A stretch of DNA of 6,333 bases from Paracoccus sp. (in: a-proteobacteria) (GTDB lineage Bacteria; Pseudomonadota; Alphaproteobacteria; Rhodobacterales; Rhodobacteraceae), in NCBI GenBank assembly GCA_018056045.1, contig JAGPGI010000169.1, positions 1 to 6,333 on the forward strand, in the 5' to 3' direction. Below the pieces are notes generated by a model. That model searched no databases. It saw nothing but the letters and a program-made list of their open reading frames with translations, and had not been told where the DNA came from. The position numbers and the translations under genes were made by a program. Shown piece by piece: positions 1 through 6,333 of the stretch (positions are counted from its first letter, which is position 1; every line of letters starts with the position of its first letter).

Positions 1-1379
1 ACCAGCGCGTGCTGGCCGCGCGCCTGTCGGACGCGGCCTTCTTCTGGGAAAACGACCTGCGCGAGGCGAAAACGGGCATGCAGGATTGGGCCGAGGGCCT
101 GAAATCCGTGACCTTCCAAAGCAAGCTCGGCAGCCAGGCCGACCGCATCGCCCGCATCGCCGCGCTGGCCCGCGAGATCGGGCCCTTGGTCGGCGCCGAC
201 CCGGATCAGGCCGAGGAGGCCGCGATGCTCGCGAAACTCGACCTGCGTTCGTCAATGGTGGGTGAGTTCCCCGAACTGCAAGGCACGATGGGCCGCTATT
301 ACGCGCTAGAGGCTGGCCAGCCCGAGGCGGTGGCCGACGCCGCCCGTGACCACTATTCGCCGCTGGGTCCGTCAGATGAGGTGCCGACCGCGCCGGTTTC
401 CGTGGCCGTGGCGCTGGCCGACAAGATCGACACGCTGGCGGGGTTCTGGGCGATTGATGAAAAGCCCACGGGGTCAAAGGACCCCTTTGCGCTGCGCCGG
501 GCGGCGTTGGGGGTTATTCGGTTGGTGCTGGGGAATGAGGCACGCAGTTCACTGAGAAAATTGATTGAGCAGGCCGCCGCTGGCGTCTGGTATACGCCAG
601 AATTGGCACGGATGATTTACGTTTTGCCAATCGGCCTGACGGCTGAAGCAAAGAATTGGGTGGGAGTTTGTTATGTCCACCCCGAAGAGGACGAGCCCCC
701 TGTATTCAATATTGGCTTTCCGGATTTTCTAGCAGCGCTGCGAGGTAATCGCGTCACAGATGCTGCCGAGGTTTGGTTTGAGGATTTGACAACTGACATC
801 GAGTTGGGTGACGAAAGGATAATAACGCCCGACGGACGTCTCGAAAAGCTAGTAACCGACCTCCTCGCCTTCCTCCACGACCGCCTGAAGGTCTATCTCC
901 GCGACCAGGGCATCCGCCACGACATCATCGATGCCGTGCTGGCCCAGCCCGGCAATGACGACCTCGTGCAGGTGGTGAACCGCGCCACCGCGCTGAACGA
1001 CATGCTCAAGACCGAGGACGGCCAGAACCTGACCCAGGGCCTGAAACGCGCCGGCAACATCCTCGCGCAGGCCGAGGAAAAGGACGGCGTCGAATACAGC
1101 TTTGGCGCCGACGAGAAATTCGCCGAAACCGATGCCGAACGCGCCCTCTTCAAGGCGCTCGACACCGCAGACCCCGCGATCCGCAAGGCCATGGCAGCCG
1201 AGGATTTCCCCGCCGCCATGACCGCCATCGCGGCCCTTCGCGCCCCCATCGACGCCTTCTTCGAGGCGGTGCAGGTCAATACCGACAACCAGATCATCCG
1301 GCGCAACCGCCTCAACCTGCTCTCGCGCATCCGCGAGGCCGGCCGCCAGATCGCAGATTTCACCCGGATCGAGGGCTGA
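1..1379 (+). CDS. glyS: Glycine--tRNA ligase beta subunit, C-terminal part (5' end outside window)
   Basis: This is the beta chain of the alpha2beta2 bacterial glycyl-tRNA synthetase, a cytoplasmic enzyme that charges tRNA-Gly. The beta chain carries the tRNA-recognition parts. The frame is already open at base 3, so the GTG at 9 is an internal Val, not a start; about 458 codons are visible. Numbering from that Val, family signatures are RLSDAAFFWENDL (6-17), the HD-like core with KLDLRSSMVGEFPELQG (76-92) and YYALEAGQ, then VALADKIDTLAGFW (134-147), DPFALRRAALGVIRLVL (158-174) and DLLAFLHDRLKVYLRDQGIRHD (284-305). The C-terminal anticodon-binding domain ends in RLNLLSRIREAGRQIADF. The gene stops with TGA at 1377. 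Residues about 177-280 do not look like the family and are rich in codons ending in A or T (separate entry). The partner alpha chain, glyQ, would be expected upstream, outside the window. Identity is secure; the effect of the insert is unknown. Confidence 0.95.
   Translation, partial: QRVLAARLSDAAFFWENDLREAKTGMQDWAEGLKSVTFQSKLGSQADRIARIAALAREIGPLVGADPDQAEEAAMLAKLDLRSSMVGEFPELQGTMGRYYALEAGQPEAVADAARDHYSPLGPSDEVPTAPVSVAVALADKIDTLAGFWAIDEKPTGSKDPFALRRAALGVIRLVLGNEARSSLRKLIEQAAAGVWYTPELARMIYVLPIGLTAEAKNWVGVCYVHPEEDEPPVFNIGFPDFLAALRGNRVTDAAEVWFEDLTTDIELGDERIITPDGRLEKLVTDLLAFLHDRLKVYLRDQGIRHDIIDAVLAQPGNDDLVQVVNRATALNDMLKTEDGQNLTQGLKRAGNILAQAEEKDGVEYSFGADEKFAETDAERALFKALDTADPAIRKAMAAEDFPAAMTAIAALRAPIDAFFEAVQVNTDNQIIRRNRLNLLSRIREAGRQIADFTRIEG
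540..850 (+). other. In-frame, low-GC, atypical segment inside glyS
   Basis: Between the conserved RRAALGVIRLVL block and the conserved DLLAFLHDRLKV block lie about 105 residues that I cannot match to the synthetase family; from memory, relatives have a much shorter linker there. I counted bases 541-840 at 156 G/C of 300 (52%), whereas the sampled flank 901-960 has 41 of 60 (68%). Of the 100 codons from 540 to 839, 49 end in A or T, including AGA, ATA ATA, CTA, GTA, TCA and CGA. Such codons are almost absent from the rest of the gene. The reading frame stays open and the downstream domain is intact, so the gene is probably functional. The encoded segment is mixed alpha/beta in character, with several Trp and aromatic residues (VWYTPEL, NWVGVCYVHP, EVWFEDL). 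It could be a transferred micro-domain or a fast-evolving lineage-specific loop. Confidence 0.7.
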
Positions 1380-1410
1380 CCCCCTCTTTCATGTGCAAAT
1401 ATCCTGCGGG

Positions 1411-1437
1411 GGTCCGGGGGCGCAAAGCCCCCGGATC
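1411..1437. repeat. GC-rich hairpin in the glyS 3' spacer, possible dispersed intergenic repeat or terminator
   Basis: A perfect 9-bp stem (TCCGGGGGC at 1413-1421 with GCCCCCGGA at 1427-1435) closes a GCAAA loop. It extends outward by a G-T wobble and one G-C pair. It begins 34 bases after the glyS stop. No T-run follows the stem, so it is not a textbook intrinsic terminator, although it could still stop or pause polymerase or protect the glyS 3' end. The preceding bases (CAAATATCCTGCGGGGG, 1396-1412) together with the hairpin resemble an element I remember as frequent between genes in Rhodobacteraceae genomes. That recollection needs a genome search. It is the only such element seen in this window. 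Confidence 0.55.
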
Positions 1438-1466
1438 GGCCGTGCCGCGGGCCCGTTTCTTCGCAC

Positions 1467-1496
1467 TTGCAGCAAAGCGCCGCGCATGCCTAATGT
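1467..1496 (+). promoter_or_regulatory. Weak candidate promoter just upstream of the PPDK-like gene
   Basis: TTGCAG (1467-1472) and TAATGT (1491-1496) are separated by 18 bases and loosely resemble sigma-70 -35 and -10 boxes. If they are real, transcription would start within a few bases of the ATG at 1506, giving a nearly leaderless mRNA. That would fit the absence of a clear Shine-Dalgarno sequence there (GTGACGGCAAC precedes the ATG). The match is imperfect and may be chance; the gene could equally be read through from glyS. Confidence 0.22.
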
Positions 1497-1505
1497 GACG
1501 GCAAC

Positions 1506-4065
<2,560 letters not shown>

Positions 4066-4067
<2 letters not shown>

Positions 4068-4092
4068 GACCGGCCGCTTTTGGCCGGTTTTT
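4066..4092 (+). terminator. Rho-independent terminator after the PPDK-like gene
   Basis: ACCGGCC (4069-4075) pairs perfectly with GGCCGGT (4082-4088) around a GCTTTT loop. The stem can extend outward through one G-T and two A-T pairs, and the 3' arm runs into a five-T tract (4088-4092). It overlaps the stop codon of the PPDK-like gene and should separate that transcript from the hydrolase gene downstream. Confidence 0.85.
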
Positions 4093-4293
4093 GCCCGTTA
4101 ACCAAAATCGTGTCGGCAGGTTTCCGCCAAACTCTTCTGAAAACACATGAATTGGCCGGCTCGCGATTATGTGGGCTGGATCGGGACGGGCTGTTTCGGG
4201 CTTCTAACGACTGATCAGGCCCAAGACGGGCCACCGACGAAACTGACCGCGACCCGAGAATACCGATCGGGCCGGACCGAAAACAGGACCAAC
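4093..4293 (+). promoter_or_regulatory. Leader and promoter region of the cell wall hydrolase gene
   Basis: About 200 bases separate the upstream terminator from the chosen hydrolase start, and they must contain its promoter. GTTAACC at 4097-4103 resembles a half-site for the alphaproteobacterial cell-cycle regulator CtrA (TTAA-type), but no second half-site lies at the usual spacing, so this is only suggestive. Two small hairpins are possible in the RNA: GGCCC/GGGCC (4218-4222 with 4228-4232, loop AAGAC) and CCCGA/TCGGG (4253-4257 with 4267-4271). The frame is open back to an ATG at 4147, but the 49 residues it would add (MNWPARDY...) look like no known domain and would bury the signal peptide. 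I see no recognised riboswitch. Confidence 0.4.
4285..4288 (+). promoter_or_regulatory. Ribosome binding site that fixes the hydrolase start
   Basis: AGGA lies five bases before the ATG at 4294. It supports starting the hydrolase there, directly at its signal peptide, rather than at the in-frame ATG at 4147. The latter has no purine-rich Shine-Dalgarno match immediately upstream. Confidence 0.6.
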
Positions 4294-4827
4294 ATGTCTA
4301 TCAAAATGTCATGGCTGGCGCGCGTTTCCGTGTGTGTTGCAGTCGCGCTGTCGTCTGTCGTGGCGTCCCCGGCACTGGCCAATGGCCTGGGCAAGGCCGC
4401 TCATGAAACCAAATCCAAGCAAGCCCGCGTCGAGACGCAGATCAGCCAGCGCGATCTGCAATGCCTCGCCGAGGCCTTGTATTTCGAAGCCCGCGGCGAA
4501 GGCTCGCAAGGCCAGCGTGCCGTGGCCGAGGTGATCCTGAACCGTGTCGATCACCCGCGCTTCCCGAAAACCGTCTGCGGCGTCGTGAACCAGCGCGGCC
4601 AGTTCACCTATAACAAGAACGCCCGCATCCGCGAAAAGGGCACCTTTGCCCGGGTTCAAAAAGTCGCCATGGCGGCCCTCTCGGGTCAGCCGCGCACGCT
4701 GACCAATGGCGCGACCTACTTCCATACCGGCCGCGTCAAGCCGTCGTGGTCGCGCCGGTTCGAGCGCACGACCCGCATAGGCTCGCATATCTTCTATCGC
4801 TCGGATCGCCGTCTGGCGGTGAACTGA
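4294..4827 (+). CDS. Secreted cell wall hydrolase, SleB/CwlJ family
   Basis: This 177-residue protein belongs to the SleB/CwlJ hydrolase family (Pfam Hydrolase_2), which cleaves peptidoglycan glycan strands; in non-spore-formers such proteins are thought to act in wall remodelling or division. Numbered from the ATG at 4294, it opens with a signal peptide: MSIKMSWLAR, a hydrophobic stretch VSVCVAVALSSVV, then ASPALA with likely cleavage near residue 29. This predicts export to the periplasm. The catalytic domain starts at about 53 with CLAEALYFEARGEGSQGQ (57-74), containing the presumed catalytic Glu (Glu60, or one of the following acids). It continues with AVAEVILNRV (76-85), HPRFPKTVCGVV (87-98), GQFTY (102-106) and ATYFHTGRVKPSW (140-152). 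Cys57 and Cys95 could form a disulfide in the periplasm. A Shine-Dalgarno sequence and the signal peptide decide the start; ATG 4147 and ATG 4306 are alternatives. The gene appears to stand alone between terminators. Confidence 0.9.
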   Translation: MSIKMSWLARVSVCVAVALSSVVASPALANGLGKAAHETKSKQARVETQISQRDLQCLAEALYFEARGEGSQGQRAVAEVILNRVDHPRFPKTVCGVVNQRGQFTYNKNARIREKGTFARVQKVAMAALSGQPRTLTNGATYFHTGRVKPSWSRRFERTTRIGSHIFYRSDRRLAVN

Positions 4828-4890
4828 GGCCGCGCGCAGGCGCGCGTCACCGATGCAGCGCTGCCGACGCAAATCTACCGACCATTCAGC

Positions 4891-4917
4891 GGCCCCGTCC
4901 CTTGCGGCGGGGCCTTT
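4891..4917 (+). terminator. Probable hairpin terminator between the hydrolase gene and folB
   Basis: GGCCCCG (4891-4897) pairs perfectly with CGGGGCC (4908-4914) around a ten-base loop, in which CCGT/GCGG could form an alternative inner pairing. Only three Ts follow, so it is a weaker example than the one after the PPDK-like gene. It ends about 20 bases before folB. It probably closes the hydrolase transcript. A promoter for folB would then have to lie upstream of or within it, or folB is partly read through. A short CGCGCG/CGCGCG hairpin also sits just after the hydrolase stop (4831-4846). Confidence 0.55.
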
Positions 4918-4927
4918 GGCATGAGAC

Positions 4928-4932
4928 AGGGG
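4928..4932 (+). promoter_or_regulatory. Ribosome binding site that fixes the folB start
   Basis: AGGGG ends three bases before the ATG at 4936, with its AGG core five bases away. It favours that start over the in-frame ATG at 4921, which lies against the terminator arm and has no purine tract before it. FolB homology also begins a few residues after 4936. Confidence 0.6.
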
Positions 4933-4935
4933 CGC

Positions 4936-5718
4936 ATGGACCAGCCTGACCGCATTCACCTGCGCGACTATGTCGTCACCGCCGAGATCGGCGCCTTTCA
5001 GACCGAACGGGGCCACCCGCAGCGGCTGCGCTTTGACATCGAGGTCGAACTGGCCAGCCACGTCGTCGGCGTCAATGACGAGGTGGACCGCATCCTCAGC
5101 TATGACATCCTGACCGGGGCGGTGGCCTCGGGGCTGGCGGATCGCCGCTATGACCTTCTGGAGACTCTGGCAGAAAAGATCGCGGCGCAGATCCTGATCC
5201 ATCCGCGCGCGGCGCAGGTCGCGGTGACGGTGGAAAAGCTGGACCGCATTCCCGGCGCGCTGGGGGTGACGCTGGTGCGCCGGCAGGCCCGCGTTCAGGC
5301 CGAGCATGTCGCCGCACCGATCCGGGTGATCTTTCACGGCACCGACCTGACCCTGCCCGAGGGCGCGGTGGCGCTGGTCCCGGATGCGCCCGGCCTGCCC
5401 CTGCCCCAAGGGGGCAACGCGCGCGAGGTCGAGCTGCTGGCGCTGGATCAGGCGGCATGGGCGCTTGCGGGGCATCTGGGCCTGACCGTGGCCGACAGCC
5501 GCACCGAACTGGACTGGGCCGCTGCCGAGGGCCGCGCCGTGGTCTGGGCGCCCGCGCGCATGGTCCGCGATGTGGCCGGCCTGCCGCCCGAGCCGCATGC
5601 TCTGGCGCTGTGGCTGGCCGAGCGGCTGGGCGCGAGCCAGCTTGACTGGGCGCTGCCCAAGGGGGCTGCGATGCCAGCCACGCCTGCCGATTTCGCGGTG
5701 CCGACCCGCCGTCTTTGA
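4936..5718 (+). CDS. folB: Dihydroneopterin aldolase with an uncharacterised C-terminal extension
   Basis: The 260-residue product starts with a FolB domain (about residues 5-117). FolB converts 7,8-dihydroneopterin to 6-hydroxymethyl-7,8-dihydropterin and glycolaldehyde in cytoplasmic folate synthesis. Visible signatures are IHLRDYVVTAEIGAFQTERG with the conserved Glu24, LSYDILTGAV with Tyr56, YDLLETLAEKIA with Glu76 (pterin binding), and VEKLDRIPGALGVTLVRR with the catalytic Lys101. All key residues are present. Stand-alone FolB proteins are about 120 residues, so this one is more than twice that length. Residues about 125-260 form a second region (IRVIFHGTDLTLPEG, ELLALDQAAWALAGHLGLTV, AVVWAPARMVRDVAG, LALWLAERLGASQLDWALPKG) that I do not recognise. 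It lacks the motifs I would expect of FolK. Codon use is uniform through both halves, so this looks like an established fusion or extension. folP follows 45 bases downstream. ATG 4921 would add five residues. Confidence 0.88.
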   Translation: MDQPDRIHLRDYVVTAEIGAFQTERGHPQRLRFDIEVELASHVVGVNDEVDRILSYDILTGAVASGLADRRYDLLETLAEKIAAQILIHPRAAQVAVTVEKLDRIPGALGVTLVRRQARVQAEHVAAPIRVIFHGTDLTLPEGAVALVPDAPGLPLPQGGNAREVELLALDQAAWALAGHLGLTVADSRTELDWAAAEGRAVVWAPARMVRDVAGLPPEPHALALWLAERLGASQLDWALPKGAAMPATPADFAVPTRRL

Positions 5719-5743
5719 CGCGCGGCCTTGATTTGGCCGCGCG
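5719..5743. other. Perfect 9-bp hairpin between folB and folP
   Basis: CGCGCGGCC (5719-5727) pairs perfectly with GGCCGCGCG (5735-5743) around a seven-base loop, starting at the base directly after the folB stop codon. No T-run follows, so it is unlikely to be an efficient intrinsic terminator. It could stabilise the folB message 3' end, attenuate read-through into folP, or simply reduce ribosome carry-over. Confidence 0.6.
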
Positions 5744-5763
5744 AGGGCCTAAAGACCCAAGCC

Positions 5764-6333
5764 ATGACCGAGTATTTTCGCCCCATCCCCTGCGAAACCG
5801 GGCGCTGGCAACTGGCTGGCGGCTGGCTGCGCTTTTCGCAGTTCGAGCTGCTGCGCCGCAACGAGCCCGCGCGCATCGTCGATCATGCCCCCGATGAGGT
5901 TCTGGCGGCGCTGACCGCGCCGCGCGCCCCTTTGCTGGGGCTTGGCATGGATCAGCCGCGCATCATGGGCATCGTGAACGCCACCCCCGACAGTTTCTCG
6001 GACGGAGGCCGCTATGAGGGGGCGGCTCAGGCCCGGCTTCTGGCAGGTGAGGGCGCGGATATTCTGGATATCGGCGGGGAATCGACCCGCCCCGGCGCGC
6101 TGGATGTCCCGGCCGCCGACGAGATCGCCCGCATTGCCCCGGTGATCGCGGCGGCGCGGGGGCTGGCGGCGATATCGGTCGATACGCGCAAGGCGGATGT
6201 GGCGCTGGCGGCGCTGGCGGCGGGGGCGGGGATGGTCAATGACGTCTCGGGCCTTGATTTCGACCCGGCGCTTGCGGGCGTCGTCGCGGATGCCGGCGCG
6301 CCCATTTGCCTGATGCATGCGCAGGGTATCCCC
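5764..6333 (+). CDS. folP: Dihydropteroate synthase, N-terminal part (3' end outside window)
   Basis: FolP condenses 6-hydroxymethyl-dihydropterin pyrophosphate with p-aminobenzoate to give dihydropteroate and is the target of sulfonamides. The frame stays open to the window edge; 190 residues are visible. Barrel motifs appear in order: IMGIVNATPDSFSDGGRY (67-84, with Asn72), GADILDIGGESTRPGA (97-112, with the sulfonamide-site loop), ISVDTRKADVA (137-147, Asp140), GMVNDVSGLDFD (156-167, Asn159) and CLMHAQGIP (182-190). Before the barrel are about 65 extra residues (MTEYFRPIPCETGRWQLAGG onward), absent from the E. coli type. I take them as coding because 49 of those first 61 codons end in G or C and, from memory, Rhodobacteraceae FolP proteins share such a leader. 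A shorter start at ATG 5947 (Met62), preceded by GGGG at 5937-5940, is the alternative. ATG 5764 has no clear Shine-Dalgarno sequence. It pairs functionally with folB just upstream. Confidence 0.93.
   Translation, partial: MTEYFRPIPCETGRWQLAGGWLRFSQFELLRRNEPARIVDHAPDEVLAALTAPRAPLLGLGMDQPRIMGIVNATPDSFSDGGRYEGAAQARLLAGEGADILDIGGESTRPGALDVPAADEIARIAPVIAAARGLAAISVDTRKADVALAALAAGAGMVNDVSGLDFDPALAGVVADAGAPICLMHAQGIP

Noticed and set aside
580..600. Inverted repeat CTGGCGT / ACGCCAG (7-base arms, 7-base gap) inside the glyS insert, considered as a mark of a palindromic mobile element
   Set aside because: The arms are short, lie at neither edge of the atypical segment, and no direct repeats flank the segment; chance is a sufficient explanation.
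4147..4293. N-terminal extension of the hydrolase from ATG 4147, or a separate leader peptide
   Set aside because: It has no good ribosome site and would place 49 charged, unrecognised residues before a clear signal peptide; the ATG at 4294 has AGGA at proper spacing.
4831..4846. CGCGCG / CGCGCG hairpin right after the hydrolase stop codon
   Set aside because: It is a simple alternating GC tract without a T-run in a GC-rich genome; the better terminator candidate is at 4891-4917.
4309..5598. Minus-strand open frame of 429 codons spanning the hydrolase and folB
   Set aside because: It runs across two well-supported + strand genes and the terminator between them, and its sequence has no recognisable domain; it is a GC-bias artefact.
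5749..6318. Minus-strand open frame opposite folP
   Set aside because: The + strand encodes clear dihydropteroate synthase motifs; the opposite frame is Arg/Ala-rich without motifs.

Overview
The window is a high-GC, gene-dense stretch of bacterial chromosome with all genes on the + strand. Codon third positions are strongly G/C in nearly every gene. The protein types suggest an alphaproteobacterium of the Rhodobacteraceae, with a Paracoccus-like feel. The supporting signs are a separate glycyl-tRNA synthetase beta chain, a PPDK-like protein right behind it, a FolB with a long C-terminal extension, a FolP with an N-terminal extension, and GC-rich intergenic hairpins. This placement is from memory of such genomes, not from a search.

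Layout: (1) 1-1379, the C-terminal part of glyS, cut by the window edge and carrying an internal segment of about 100 codons with very different base composition. (2) 1380-1505, a spacer with a GC-rich hairpin that resembles a dispersed repeat. (3) 1506-4067, a pyruvate phosphate dikinase-like protein. Its phosphohistidine and PEP/pyruvate domains look intact, but its ATP-grasp domain appears to have lost most catalytic residues. It ends in a clear intrinsic terminator. (4) 4093-4293, an untranslated leader of about 200 bases. (5) 4294-4827, a secreted SleB/CwlJ-type cell wall hydrolase followed by a hairpin terminator. (6) 4936-5718 folB and 5764 to the window end folP (3' cut), two folate biosynthesis genes in tandem separated by a perfect 9-bp hairpin.

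How the genes work together: folB and folP form a real functional pair. FolB makes 6-hydroxymethyl-dihydropterin; after pyrophosphorylation by FolK, which is not visible here, FolP joins it to p-aminobenzoate. The glyS, PPDK-like and hydrolase genes have no evident shared pathway and are divided by terminator-like structures.

I see no mobile element, CRISPR array, tRNA/rRNA or defence system. The points most worth a second look are the PPDK-like protein with a decayed nucleotide domain, the compositionally foreign insert inside glyS, and the uncharacterised C-terminal half of FolB.
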